Source: Limimaricola cinnabarinus (GTDB lineage Bacteria > Pseudomonadota > Alphaproteobacteria > Rhodobacterales > Rhodobacteraceae). From it: DNA of 64,000 bases. The stretch lies in NCBI RefSeq assembly GCF_002723615.1, contig NZ_KZ304965.1:1-64000 (forward strand). The letters run 5' to 3'. The notes beneath the pieces are model-generated. The model made no database searches. It was not told where the DNA came from and saw nothing but the letters and a program-made list of their open reading frames with translations. The position numbers and the translations under genes were made by a program. Numbering within the stretch: position 1 is the stretch's first letter; the number at the start of each line of letters is the position of its first letter. Shown in pieces: positions 18,655-27,292 of the stretch.

Positions 18655-19433
18655 CCTGTCATGCTCACGCCCGCGTCGATCACCAGCATCTGGCTGGTGA
18701 CCATGCGCGAGGCTTTCGAGGCGAGAAACAGCACGCCGCCGACGAGATCCTCGGCCTGCATCAGCTCGGGCAGGCATTGCTGCGCGCGGTGCCGCTCCTG
18801 CGCCTCGGGCGTGGCCCAGAGGTCCTTTTGCCGCTCGGTCATCACCCAGCCCGGCGCCACGGCGTTGACGCGGATGCCGCGCCCGCCCCATTCGCGCGCG
18901 AGGGAGCGGGTCATTCCCATGATCGCGGCGTTGGAGGCGACATAGGGCGCGAGGCGCGCCACGCCCATCAGGTAGCTGCCCGAGGACATGTTGACGATCG
19001 CGCCGCCCCCCGCTGCCTCCATCATCGGCGCGACCTTCTGCGCGGCGAAGAAATAGGGCTTGAGGTTCACGTCGAGGCAGGCGTCCCATTCCGCTTCGGT
19101 GAGATCCTGCGCATCAAAGCGGGTGTCGTTGGCGGCGTTGGAAACCAGCACCGTCACCGGGCCATGGGTGGTCGCGGCGCTGTCGATCGCCGCCATAAGC
19201 GCGGGCGTGTCGGTCACGTCGCCCTGGATGAAGAGCGGCCGGTTGCCGGTGCGCGCCTCCATCGCCTCCACCGTCCCGGCGGCGTCGGCGCGGTCGAAGA
19301 AGGCCACGCGCGCGCCCTGGCGCAGGAAGCCCTCGACCAGCGCGGCGCCGATGCCGCTCGCGCCGCCGGTGAGGAAGACCGACGCCTCCTTCAGGTCGGG
19401 ATGGATCGCCTCTGCGCCCGTCATGGTGCTCAC
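18651..19433 (-). CDS. SDR-family sugar dehydrogenase, probable galactose 1-dehydrogenase
   Basis: The 260-residue short-chain dehydrogenase has the NAD-binding [11 protein letters not shown] (22-32), Asp47 after the second strand (NAD preference), SNAA (98-101), Asn123 and NMSSGSY (148-154). The catalytic motif reads Y164-V-A-S-N168: the lysine of YxxxK is Asn, confirmed by the codon AAC. The operon position suggests oxidation of galactose, or possibly fucose or arabinose, to its lactone. It is first in a five-gene operon. Starts are possible at a GTG (19433) and an ATG (19424). The Lys-to-Asn change makes full activity uncertain. Confidence 0.85.
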   Translation of the reverse strand: MSTMTGAEAIHPDLKEASVFLTGGASGIGAALVEGFLRQGARVAFFDRADAAGTVEAMEARTGNRPLFIQGDVTDTPALMAAIDSAATTHGPVTVLVSNAANDTRFDAQDLTEAEWDACLDVNLKPYFFAAQKVAPMMEAAGGGAIVNMSSGSYLMGVARLAPYVASNAAIMGMTRSLAREWGGRGIRVNAVAPGWVMTERQKDLWATPEAQERHRAQQCLPELMQAEDLVGGVLFLASKASRMVTSQMLVIDAGVSMTG

Positions 19434-19529
19434 TCGCTGCTGTTTCGCGGTGCGTCCAGAGTGTCACCACGGCGGCGCGGGATACAAGGGGGCGTACCAC
19501 AATACGGACAGCGGTTTCACATATCGGGA
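19434..19529 (-). promoter_or_regulatory. Promoter region of the galactose operon
   Basis: This 96-base stretch between the DsrE gene end and the SDR start is AT-richer than its flanks and must hold the operon promoter. I see no convincing operator palindrome and no regulator gene beside it. Confidence 0.35.
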
Positions 19530-19889
19530 TCAGTAGCCCAGGACGGTATCGGCCGCATGGGCGAGATCGACCAGCACTTCGGGCATGGCGAACTCGGCCG
19601 GGTGGTCTTCGAGCAGGCCGTCATCATAGCCCCGCGCCTTGGCCGACATGCCCGAGACGCGAAACCGCGCGCCCGCCTCGGCCAGCCCGGTCAGATGGTC
19701 GCCGAGCCGCCCCGTGCCCGCGCCTTCGAGCCCGGCATGATCGGGGGCGAGCAGATGCACCCCGTCGCCCGCAAAGAACACCGTCACCTCGTGGCCCTTG
19801 CGCGCGGCGGTGAGCGCGACGAGGCAGCCCAGCGTCGCCTTGTTGGGATCGGCGGGGCCGGTGTGGATATGCACGAGAAAGCGCGGCAT
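19530..19889 (-). CDS. DsrE-family protein
   Basis: The 119-residue protein has the DsrE/DsrF-like Rossmann fold pattern (FLVHIHTGPAD, GHEVTVFFAGDGVHLL, DLAHAADTVLGY). Some family members transfer sulfur through a conserved Cys; here the only cysteine is in LGCLVAL (Cys22), so classical sulfur-relay chemistry is doubtful. It stands alone, 78 bases beyond the aminotransferase gene and in the same direction. No specific role can be assigned. Confidence 0.8.
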   Translation of the reverse strand: MPRFLVHIHTGPADPNKATLGCLVALTAARKGHEVTVFFAGDGVHLLAPDHAGLEGAGTGRLGDHLTGLAEAGARFRVSGMSAKARGYDDGLLEDHPAEFAMPEVLVDLAHAADTVLGY

Positions 19890-19966
19890 GGCGGGTCTCC
19901 TTGTGATGCGCCCGGCGGAACGGGGCTTCAGGAGACCGCCATCATGGCGAGTCGGTCAAGCGCGGC

Positions 19967-21346
19967 TCAGCCGGCGGCCCGGCCCAGCGCGCCGTCGACC
20001 GCCGAGAGGATCTCGTCGATCTCGGCCTTGCCCGCGATCAGCGCGGGCGCGAACAACAGCACGTTGTTGAAGCCCGGCACAGAGCGGTTGGTCGCGCCGA
20101 TGATCACGCCCTGCTTCAGGCAATCGGCCACCACCGCCTGCACCAGCGCCTCCGCCACCGGTTCGCGCGTGGCGCGGTCGACCACGAGCTCCGCCCCGGC
20201 AAAGAGCCCCTTGCCGCGCACATCGCCGATCAGCGCGTGCTTTTCCATCAACCCCTGCAGCCCCTCCTGCAGGTAGGCGCCCATGCGGGTGGAATTGCCG
20301 AGCAGGTCCTCCTCTTCGAGGATGGCGAGGTTTTCGAGCGCGGCGACCGGCCCCGAGGCGCAGCCGCCGAAGGTCGAGATGTCGCGGAAATGCGCCATCG
20401 GATCGCTCGCGTCCTTGAACTTCTCGAACACCGCCTCGGTGGTCACGCAGCAGGAGATCGCGGCGTAGCCCGAGGCGACGCCCTTGGCCATGGTGACGAT
20501 ATCCGGCTTCACGCCGAACTGCTGGTAGCCGAACCATGTGCCGGTGCGCCCCATGCCGCAGACCACCTCGTCGATATGCAGCAGGATGTCGTATTTGGCG
20601 CAGATCTCCTGCACCTTCTGCCAATACCCCTCGGGCGGCAGGATGATGCCGCCACCGGCCGTGATCGGCTCGAGGCAGAGCGCGCCCACCGTGTCGGGCC
20701 CCTCGCGCAGGATCACCTCCTCGATCGCCTCGGCGGCGCGCAGGCCGTAATCCTCGCCCGCGAGCCCGTCCTGCGCGCGGTATTCGAGGCAATGGGGGAC
20801 CATCACGAACTCCGGCACGAAGGGGCCGTATTGCGCGTTGCGCTCCTGCTGCCCGCCCGCCGAGAGGCAGGCGATGGTGGTGCCATGATAGTCGCGCTCG
20901 CGGTAGAGGATCTTGGACTTGCGGCCGCCGTGATGCTTGTGGGCGATCTGGCGCACCATCTTGAAGGCCTTCTCATTGGCCTCGGAGCCGGAATTGGCGA
21001 GATAGACCCGCGACAGCCCCGGCATCTTGGCGATCAGCGCCTCGGCGAAGCGGGCGCCGGGCACGGTCCCCTGCGCGCCTGCGAAATAGCACATCTTCAC
21101 CAGCTGCTCGCGCACCGCGTCGGCGATGCGTTCCCGCCCGTAGCCGACATTGACGGTCCAGACGCCGCCCGACACCGCGTCGAGATGTTCCTTGCCGGTG
21201 ATGTCCCAGACCCGCATGCCGCGCCCCTCGACGATGATGCGCGGATCGGTCGTCTCCAGCGCGCGGTGCTGGATCATGTGGTGCCAGACATGGGCGCGGT
21301 CGGCCTCGATGACGCGGGCGGGGTCGTTATGCATCAGATCGTCCAT
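19967..21346 (-). CDS. Class III pyruvate aminotransferase, probably for beta-alanine or taurine
   Basis: The 459-residue PLP enzyme has the class III pattern: LANSGSEANEKAFKM, RERDYHGTT, HIDEVVCGMGRTG and the PLP lysine in TMAKGVASGY. The N-terminus (DPARVIEADRAHVWHHMIQH) and overall length resemble taurine-pyruvate aminotransferases. Its neighbours are the reductive pyrimidine genes, whose product is beta-alanine (or 2-methyl-beta-alanine), so beta-alanine:pyruvate transamination is the more economical role. No taurine-uptake or sulfoacetaldehyde genes are nearby. It is divergent from preT across 156 bases. The ATG at 21346 follows GAGG. Confidence 0.85.
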   Translation of the reverse strand: MDDLMHNDPARVIEADRAHVWHHMIQHRALETTDPRIIVEGRGMRVWDITGKEHLDAVSGGVWTVNVGYGRERIADAVREQLVKMCYFAGAQGTVPGARFAEALIAKMPGLSRVYLANSGSEANEKAFKMVRQIAHKHHGGRKSKILYRERDYHGTTIACLSAGGQQERNAQYGPFVPEFVMVPHCLEYRAQDGLAGEDYGLRAAEAIEEVILREGPDTVGALCLEPITAGGGIILPPEGYWQKVQEICAKYDILLHIDEVVCGMGRTGTWFGYQQFGVKPDIVTMAKGVASGYAAISCCVTTEAVFEKFKDASDPMAHFRDISTFGGCASGPVAALENLAILEEEDLLGNSTRMGAYLQEGLQGLMEKHALIGDVRGKGLFAGAELVVDRATREPVAEALVQAVVADCLKQGVIIGATNRSVPGFNNVLLFAPALIAGKAEIDEILSAVDGALGRAAG

Positions 21347-21502
21347 GGGGGCCTCGCTGGCAGGTGTCGCAGCCCACTCTGACCGGGCGGCGGGGACGGT
21401 CAAGCAAAACACGAAGGCCGCGGCGCCCAAAATTTACCGTTTGGGAAAAAAAGAAACCGTGTCAGGCTCGATCCAACGGAATGCCGCCACGGGGGACGTC
21501 TC

Positions 21503-22840
21503 ATGCCTGCCCAGCCACAGACCGGCCAGACCGGCCCCATCGCCGGACGCCTGAGCGCCGATGCCCTCGCGGAGAATTTCGCCGACCTGCACCCGCCGCT
21601 GAGCGCGCATGAGGCGCGGGTCGCCGCCGACCGCTGCTATTTCTGCCATGACGCGCCTTGCGTCACCGCCTGCCCGACCGGGATCGACATCCCGCTCTTC
21701 ATCCGCGAGATCCAGGCCGGCCGCCCCGAGACGGCGGCGCGCGAGATCTTCGAGGCCAACATACTGGGCGGCATGTGCGCGCGGGTCTGCCCGACCGAGG
21801 TGCTGTGCGAAGGGGCCTGCGTGCGCGAGGCGGCCGAGGGCAGGCCGGTCGAGATCGGCCTGCTGCAACGCCACGCCACCGACAGCCTGATGGCGCGGCA
21901 GGGGCATCCCTTCACCCGCGCGCCCCGCACCGGCAAGCGGGTGGCGGTGGTGGGCGCGGGGCCCGCCGGGCTCGCCTGCGCGCACCGGCTGGCGCGGCAC
22001 GGCCATGACGTCGTGATCCACGAGGGCGCGCCCAAGCCCGGCGGGCTCAACGAATACGGCATCGCCGCCTACAAGTCGGTCGATGATTTCGCGGCGCGCG
22101 AGGCGGCGTGGATCATGGGGATCGGCGGGATCGAGCTGCGGCACGGCCAATGGCTCGGGCGCAAGGTGACGCTCGACGCGCTGCGCGAGGAGTACGACGC
22201 GGTGTTTCTCGGCATCGGCCTGTCGGGCGTCAACGCGCTGGGCCTCGACGGGCCCGATCTCGAAGGGGTGCATGACGCCGTGACCTTCATCTCGGCGCTG
22301 CGGCAGTCCGAGGAACTCTCGACCCTGCCGATCGGGCGCGAGGTGGTGGTGATCGGCGGCGGCATGACGGCGATCGACTGCGCGGTGCAGGCCAAGGCGC
22401 TGGGGGCCGAGAGCGTGACGCTGGTCTATCGCCGGGCGCGCGCGGCGATGGGGGCCAGCGGTTTCGAGCAGGATCTCGCGGCGCGGCGCGGCGTGCGGCT
22501 GATCTTCGAGGCGGCGCCCGTCGCGGTCGAGGGCGAGGGGCGGCTTTCGGCGGTGGTGTTCGAGCGGATGGCCGAGGGGCCGGACGGGCTCGCCCCCACC
22601 GGCGCGCGCTTCACCCTTCCGGCCGACCAGATGTTCCGCGCCGTGGGGCAGCGCCTGGGCGACGCGAACGGGTTGGAAACCGTACAGGGGAAAGTTGTGA
22701 CGCAGGGTAGCGGCCGCACCGCCATGGACAAGGTCTGGGCCGGAGGCGACTGTGCGGCGGGTGGCGACGACCTGACCGTCACGGCCGTGGCGCAGGGTCG
22801 GGATGCCGCCGAGGACATTCACCGCGTATTGACGGACTAG
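21503..22840 (+). CDS. preT: NAD-dependent dihydropyrimidine dehydrogenase subunit PreT
   Basis: The 445-residue flavoprotein is the electron-input subunit for reducing uracil and thymine to dihydro forms. The N-terminal domain binds two Fe-S clusters through CYFCHDAPCVTACP and CARVCPTEVLCEGAC. FAD (GAGPAGLACAHRL, about 150) and NAD(P)H (VIGGGMTAIDCAV, about 280) binding folds follow. It resembles the small subunit of glutamate synthase, as PreT does. preA lies two genes on, separated by a VOC gene. The ATG at 21503 gives the family's usual length. Confidence 0.92.
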   Translation: MPAQPQTGQTGPIAGRLSADALAENFADLHPPLSAHEARVAADRCYFCHDAPCVTACPTGIDIPLFIREIQAGRPETAAREIFEANILGGMCARVCPTEVLCEGACVREAAEGRPVEIGLLQRHATDSLMARQGHPFTRAPRTGKRVAVVGAGPAGLACAHRLARHGHDVVIHEGAPKPGGLNEYGIAAYKSVDDFAAREAAWIMGIGGIELRHGQWLGRKVTLDALREEYDAVFLGIGLSGVNALGLDGPDLEGVHDAVTFISALRQSEELSTLPIGREVVVIGGGMTAIDCAVQAKALGAESVTLVYRRARAAMGASGFEQDLAARRGVRLIFEAAPVAVEGEGRLSAVVFERMAEGPDGLAPTGARFTLPADQMFRAVGQRLGDANGLETVQGKVVTQGSGRTAMDKVWAGGDCAAGGDDLTVTAVAQGRDAAEDIHRVLTD

Positions 22841-22844
22841 ACCC

Positions 22845-23231
22845 ATGGCATTCACCGGCATCTTTCTTCAACCGATCCCGATCGACGATCAGGATCGCGC
22901 GCTCGCCTTCTATCGCGACGTGATCGGCATGGAGGTGGCGGTCGATGCCGAGCTCGATGATGACTGGCGGATGGTGATGATGCGGCTGCCCGGCACCCGC
23001 ACCAAGGTGCAGTTCGCCCGCCGCCACGAGCTGAGCTTTTCCGAGGAAGTGCCCTGCCTCTACCTCGAATGCGAGGATCTCGACGCCGAGGCCGAGCGGC
23101 TGAGCGCCGCCGACGTGCGCTTCGTCACCGCCCCGACCGAGCTGCCCTGGAGCGATACCGAGCGCTTCGCCATGTTCCGCGACAGCGAGGGCAACACCGT
23201 GCTGATGCACGCCGCACCCCGAGAAGGATGA
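22845..23231 (+). CDS. VOC (glyoxalase/bleomycin-resistance fold) protein
   Basis: The 128-residue single VOC domain has the repeated beta-alpha-beta-beta-beta halves (IFLQPIPIDDQDRALAFYRDVIG; LYLECEDLDAEAERL). Possible metal ligands are few, so a binding or isomerase role is as likely as dioxygenase activity. It sits 4 bases after preT and 4 bases before preA, so it is almost surely translated with them. The substrate is unknown; a pyrimidine-derived compound is a guess from position. Confidence 0.85.
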   Translation: MAFTGIFLQPIPIDDQDRALAFYRDVIGMEVAVDAELDDDWRMVMMRLPGTRTKVQFARRHELSFSEEVPCLYLECEDLDAEAERLSAADVRFVTAPTELPWSDTERFAMFRDSEGNTVLMHAAPREG

Positions 23232-23235
23232 TGCC

Positions 23236-24540
23236 ATGGCCGACCTGACCACCCGCTTCCTCGGGATCGAGAGTCCCAACCCGTTCTGGCTTGCCTCCGC
23301 GCCGCCGACGGACAAGGAATACAACGTCCGCCGCGCCTTCGAGGCCGGTTGGGGCGGGGTGGTCTGGAAGACGCTGGGGGCCGAGGGGCCCCCGGTCGTC
23401 AACGTCAACGGCCCGCGCTACGGCGTGGTGCACGGGCCCGACCGGCGGGTGCTCGGCCTCAACAACATCGAGCTGATCACCGACCGCGACCTCAAGACCA
23501 ATCTCGAGGAGATGGCGCGGGTGAAGGCCGATTACCCCGACCGCGCGCTGATCGCCTCGATCATGGTGCCCTGCGAGGAGGCGGCGTGGAAGGCGATCCT
23601 GCCGCGCGTGGCCGAGACCGGTGCCGACGGGATCGAGCTCAATTTCGGCTGCCCGCACGGCATGAGCGAGCGCGGCATGGGCTCGGCGGTGGGGCAGGTG
23701 CCCGACTACATCGAGATGGTCGCGCGCTGGTGCAAGCAGCATTACGACCGTCCCGTCATCGTGAAGCTCACCCCCAACATCACCGACATCCGCAAGCCCG
23801 CCGAAGCGGCAAGGCGCGGCGGTGCCGATGCGGTGAGCCTGATCAACACCATCAACTCGATCACCGCGGTCGATCTCGACCGGATGGCGCCCGAGCCCAC
23901 GATCGACGGCAAGGGCAGCCATGGCGGCTATTGCGGCCCGGCGGTGAAGCCGATCGCGCTGTCGATGGTCTCCGAGATCGCGCGCAACCCCGAGACGCAT
24001 GGCCTGCCGATCTCGGGCATCGGCGGGATCACCACATGGCGCGACGCGGCCGAGTTCATGGTGCTCGGCGCGGGCAACGTGCAGGTCTGCACCGCCGCGA
24101 TGACCTATGGCTTTCGCATCATTGAGGAGCTTTGCGCCGGGCTGTCGGACTGGATGGACGAAAAGGGCTACCGCTCCACCGCCGATTTCGTGGGCCAGGC
24201 GGTGCCCAACGTCACCGATTGGAAGAACCTCAACCTCAACTACGTCGCCAAGGCGCGGATCGACCAGGAGCTCTGCATCAAATGCGGGCGCTGCTATGCC
24301 GCCTGCGAGGACACCAGCCACCAGGCCATCGCGATGACGCCCGACCGGGTGTTCGAGGTGATCGACGCCGAATGCGTCGCCTGCAACCTGTGCGTCGATG
24401 TCTGCCCGGTCGAGAACTGCATCGAGATGGTGCAGATGGAGGCGGGCCGCGTCGATCCGCGCACCGGTCGCGTGGTCTCGCCCGATCACGCCGACTGGAC
24501 CACCCACCCCAACAACCCGATGGCGCAGGCCGCGGAGTAG
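23236..24540 (+). CDS. preA: NAD-dependent dihydropyrimidine dehydrogenase subunit PreA
   Basis: The 434-residue catalytic subunit has an FMN-binding dihydroorotate-dehydrogenase-like barrel (NPFWLASAPPTD, ELNFGCPHGMSERGMG, SLINTINSI, SGIGGI) and a C-terminal ferredoxin domain with two 4Fe-4S motifs (CIKCGRCYAAC and CVACNLCVDVCP). It reduces uracil or thymine with electrons from PreT. It ends three bases before the convergent stop of the TetR regulator gene. Confidence 0.94.
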   Translation: MADLTTRFLGIESPNPFWLASAPPTDKEYNVRRAFEAGWGGVVWKTLGAEGPPVVNVNGPRYGVVHGPDRRVLGLNNIELITDRDLKTNLEEMARVKADYPDRALIASIMVPCEEAAWKAILPRVAETGADGIELNFGCPHGMSERGMGSAVGQVPDYIEMVARWCKQHYDRPVIVKLTPNITDIRKPAEAARRGGADAVSLINTINSITAVDLDRMAPEPTIDGKGSHGGYCGPAVKPIALSMVSEIARNPETHGLPISGIGGITTWRDAAEFMVLGAGNVQVCTAAMTYGFRIIEELCAGLSDWMDEKGYRSTADFVGQAVPNVTDWKNLNLNYVAKARIDQELCIKCGRCYAACEDTSHQAIAMTPDRVFEVIDAECVACNLCVDVCPVENCIEMVQMEAGRVDPRTGRVVSPDHADWTTHPNNPMAQAAE

Positions 24541-24543
24541 GGT

Positions 24544-25173
24544 TCAGCTTCGGCCCGCCGGGACTGCGGGGTCGAGCACCGTCCCGAACACCCGCTCGAG
24601 CCAGGCCTCGGCGGCGGGAAAGGGGTCGGTCTCGCCCATGATCGCGCGCAGCTGCACCTCGAAATCGGCGTAATGCTGGGTCAGCGCCCAGATCGAGAAA
24701 ATGAGGTGATGCGGATCGACGGGCGCGATTCGCCCCTCATCCGCCCATTTCGCGATCAGCTTCGCCTTTTCATCGACCAGCGCCTTGAGCGGGCCTTCGA
24801 GCACCGGGCGCGCGCGCGGCGCGCCTTGCAGGATCTCGTTGGCGAAGAGGCGGCTTTCGCGCGCATGGTCGCGGCTCATCTCGAGCTTGCGCCGCACATA
24901 GCCCATGATCTGCGCGCGCGGCTCGCCCTCGGGGTCGAGCGCCCGCAGCGGGGCCAGCCACAGCTCCATCAGGTTTTCGAGGATCGCGAGATGCAGCGCC
25001 TCCTTGGAGCGGAAATAATAGAGCAGGTTGGGCTTGGACAGCCCCGCCACCTGCGCGATGCGGTCGAGCGTCGCGCCGCGAAAGCCGCGCGCGGCAAAGA
25101 CCTCGAGCGCCGCGTCGAGGATCACCGCGCGGTTGCGCGCCTGGATGCGGGTCTGCGGCGGGGTGTCGTTCAT
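24544..25173 (-). CDS. TetR-family regulator, RutR-like
   Basis: The 209-residue protein has an N-terminal TetR helix-turn-helix (ILDAALEVFAARGFRGATLDRIA, GLSKPNLLYYFRSKEAL) and a RutR/YcdC-type C-terminal domain (MELWLAPLRALDPEGEP, IWALTQHYADFE). RutR responds to uracil or thymine and controls pyrimidine use. Here the gene sits between preA and the ureidopropionase gene and is divergent from the latter, so it probably controls this pathway. The start at 25173 follows AGGA. A palindrome at 25280-25296 resembles the RutR operator. Confidence 0.88.
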   Translation of the reverse strand: MNDTPPQTRIQARNRAVILDAALEVFAARGFRGATLDRIAQVAGLSKPNLLYYFRSKEALHLAILENLMELWLAPLRALDPEGEPRAQIMGYVRRKLEMSRDHARESRLFANEILQGAPRARPVLEGPLKALVDEKAKLIAKWADEGRIAPVDPHHLIFSIWALTQHYADFEVQLRAIMGETDPFPAAEAWLERVFGTVLDPAVPAGRS

Positions 25174-25279
25174 CTGCGGGTCCTGTCGAAGAGGCGGCAC
25201 GCCGCGCGCCCGCGTCGCCGGTCACTGGCCCGCGGGCGCAGCCCGTGCTTGACTGGTGACAACGCTTTGATAGCGTGAA

Positions 25280-25296
25280 TTTTACCGGCGGTCAAA
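25280..25296. promoter_or_regulatory. Candidate RutR-type operator
   Basis: TTTTACC-GGC-GGTCAAA is an inverted repeat with 6 of 7 pairs matching. Its right half, GGTCAAA, matches half of the E. coli RutR site (TTGACC-N4-GGTCAA), though the spacing differs. It lies 34 bases before the hydrolase start and 106 bases before the regulator start. A looser relative (ATTTACC...GGGAAA) is seen at about 21430 before preT. Confidence 0.5.
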
Positions 25297-25330
25297 TCAA
25301 TGCGCCGCCGCGATCCGCAGGAGATGCTCC

Positions 25331-26581
25331 ATGTCCGCCCCCGGCGAAAACTTCAGGATCGACGGCGCGCGGCTGTGGGACAGCCTGATGCAGATGGCCG
25401 AGATCGGCCCCGGCGTGGCGGGCGGCAACAATCGCCAGACGCTGACCGATGCCGATGCCGAAGGGCGCGCGCTCTTTGCCAAATGGTGCGCCGAGAGCGG
25501 GCTTTCGATGGGCGTGGATGCGATGGGCTCGATGTTCGCCCGGCGCGAGGGCAGCGATCCCGAGGCGCTGCCGGTCTATGTCGGCAGCCATCTCGACACC
25601 CAGCCCACGGGCGGCAGATATGACGGCGTGCTCGGCGTTCTGGCCGGGCTCGAGGTGATCCGCACCCTCGACGATCTGGAGGTGACGACACGCCGCCCGA
25701 TCGTGGTGGTCAACTGGACCAACGAGGAAGGCACGCGCTTTGCCCCGGCGATGATGGCCTCTGGCGTCTTTGCCGGGCAGCATGATCTCGACTGGGCCTA
25801 TGCGCGCGAGGATGCGCAGGGAAAGCGCTTTGGCGACGAGCTGGAGCGGATCGGATGGAAGGGCGAGGAAGAGGTCGGCGCGCGCAGGATGCACGCCCTT
25901 TTCGAGCTGCATATCGAGCAGGGGCCGATCCTCGAGGCCGAAGGCAAGGAGATCGGCGTGGTCACCCATGGGCAGGGCCTGTGGTGGCTGGAGATCCGGC
26001 TCACCGGCAAGGAGAGCCATACCGGCTCCACCCCGATGCACATGCGCGTCAATGCCGGGCTCGGCATGGCGCGCATCACCGACGCCGTGCACCGCATCGC
26101 CATGTCGCATCAGCCCGACGCCGTGGGCGCGGTGGGGCAGGCCGATATCTGGCCCAATTCGCGCAACGTGATCCCGGGCCGGGCGGTGTTCACCGTCGAC
26201 ATCCGCTCGCCCGACGCGGCCAAGCTTGCCGCGATGCGCGCCGAGGTCGAGGCCGAGGCGGAGCGGATCGCGGACGAACTGGGGCTGGGGCTCGAGATCG
26301 AGCCCACCGGGCATTTCGAGCCGGTGACCTTCGATGCCGATTGCGTGGGCCTCGTGCGTGCCGCCGCCGAACGGCTGGGCCATGCGCATCGCGACATCGT
26401 CTCTGGCGCGGGGCATGATGCCTGCTGGATCGCGGGCATCGCCCCCACGGCGATGGTCATGTGCCCGTGCAAGGACGGGCTGAGCCACAACGAGGCCGAA
26501 GAGATCACGCCCGATTGGGCGGCAAAGGGGGCGGATGTGCTGCTGCACGCCGTCGTCGAGGCGGCGGAGGTGGTCCGGTGA
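25331..26581 (+). CDS. Zn-dependent N-carbamoyl-beta-alanine amidohydrolase (beta-ureidopropionase)
   Basis: The 416-residue M20-family amidase hydrolyses N-carbamoyl-beta-alanine to beta-alanine, CO2 and ammonia. Metal ligands appear in GSHLDTQPTGGRYDG (His, Asp), NWTNEEGTRF (Glu) and FELHIEQGPILE (His), with the dimerisation-domain motif SHTGSTPM and the C-terminal GAGHDACW and LSHNEAEE. The pathway context of dihydropyrimidinase and PreTA supports the carbamoyl-beta-alanine substrate over hydantoin-derived carbamoyl amino acids. Expression is probably controlled by the adjacent RutR-like repressor. Confidence 0.9.
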   Translation: MSAPGENFRIDGARLWDSLMQMAEIGPGVAGGNNRQTLTDADAEGRALFAKWCAESGLSMGVDAMGSMFARREGSDPEALPVYVGSHLDTQPTGGRYDGVLGVLAGLEVIRTLDDLEVTTRRPIVVVNWTNEEGTRFAPAMMASGVFAGQHDLDWAYAREDAQGKRFGDELERIGWKGEEEVGARRMHALFELHIEQGPILEAEGKEIGVVTHGQGLWWLEIRLTGKESHTGSTPMHMRVNAGLGMARITDAVHRIAMSHQPDAVGAVGQADIWPNSRNVIPGRAVFTVDIRSPDAAKLAAMRAEVEAEAERIADELGLGLEIEPTGHFEPVTFDADCVGLVRAAAERLGHAHRDIVSGAGHDACWIAGIAPTAMVMCPCKDGLSHNEAEEITPDWAAKGADVLLHAVVEAAEVVR

Positions 26582-26664
26582 GAGGCCCCGGGCGCGACGA
26601 CAGGCTTGACCTGCCCCTTTTCCGGCCTCTCTGGATCGGCACGACGAAGTTTCAGGAGAGTCCG

Positions 26665-27144
26665 ATGCCCAGAATGACCCGAATGCTGCCCGTGCTGGCG
26701 CTGCTGCCCCTGCTGGCCGCTTGCGAGGAGCTGAACACCGTTGCGGTCGAACAGCCGGCACCGGTCTTTCCCGCGCCCGAACCCGCGCCCGCGCCTGCGC
26801 CTGCCCCGGAGCCCTCGGCGCGCCTCTCGACACCGGCCCCCGTGGCCTCCGCCCCGATCTCCAACCCCGAGCCGGCCCCGGCACCTGCCCCGGCGGCACC
26901 CGCGCCGGGCCCCGAGGCGGTGGTCGCCTCCGCACCGCAGGAGAACATCTCGGCCCCCGCCGTGGTGCTCGATGCGCTGCTGCCCGGCACCCCGCCTTCG
27001 GCGGTGTTCCAGAACGGCGATGGCTGCTACCTGTTTTCGATCGAGCGCACCGAGCCGCTGAGCGGCTACCCGGTGCGCAATGCCGCCGGTGCGCCGCTTT
27101 GCGAGAATGACGACGGCACCGTGGGGCCGCGCCCCGCCAGCTGA
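26665..27144 (+). CDS. Pro/Ala-rich lipoprotein of unknown function
   Basis: The 159-residue protein has a lipoprotein signal ending LLAAC (Cys19), so it should be lipid-anchored in the envelope. Residues about 30-90 form a low-complexity Pro-Ala-Glu spacer, followed by a small globular end (NGDGCYLFSIERTEPLSGYPV) with two cysteines. AGGAG sits 7 bases before the ATG at 26665. It lies in the pyrimidine cluster between the amidohydrolase and dihydropyrimidinase genes with no evident link to the pathway. The composition suggests a periplasm-spanning tether. No family is recognised. Confidence 0.8.
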   Translation: MPRMTRMLPVLALLPLLAACEELNTVAVEQPAPVFPAPEPAPAPAPAPEPSARLSTPAPVASAPISNPEPAPAPAPAAPAPGPEAVVASAPQENISAPAVVLDALLPGTPPSAVFQNGDGCYLFSIERTEPLSGYPVRNAAGAPLCENDDGTVGPRPAS

Positions 27145-27292
27145 TCCGGGGGCCGGGAGGGGGCGATGCCGGCCGGACCCGCGCCGCCGCCCCCGACCGC
27201 CCGCAGACCCTTTCGAACCGGGGCGCGCCCGCGCTTCGGAATGCGCCACGGCCCCTGCATGAAGGGCCGGGCCTGACAGAGAGGGAAACGGC

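Noticed and set aside
19530-19889. DsrE protein as part of a sulfur-relay or galactose operon
   Set aside because: No DsrF, DsrH or TusE partner is present and the galactose operon begins downstream with its own promoter; left as an isolated DsrE-family gene.
19967-21346. Firm assignment as taurine-pyruvate aminotransferase
   Set aside because: Sequence look is compatible, but no taurine or sulfonate genes are nearby and the pyrimidine context favours beta-alanine, so the substrate is left open.
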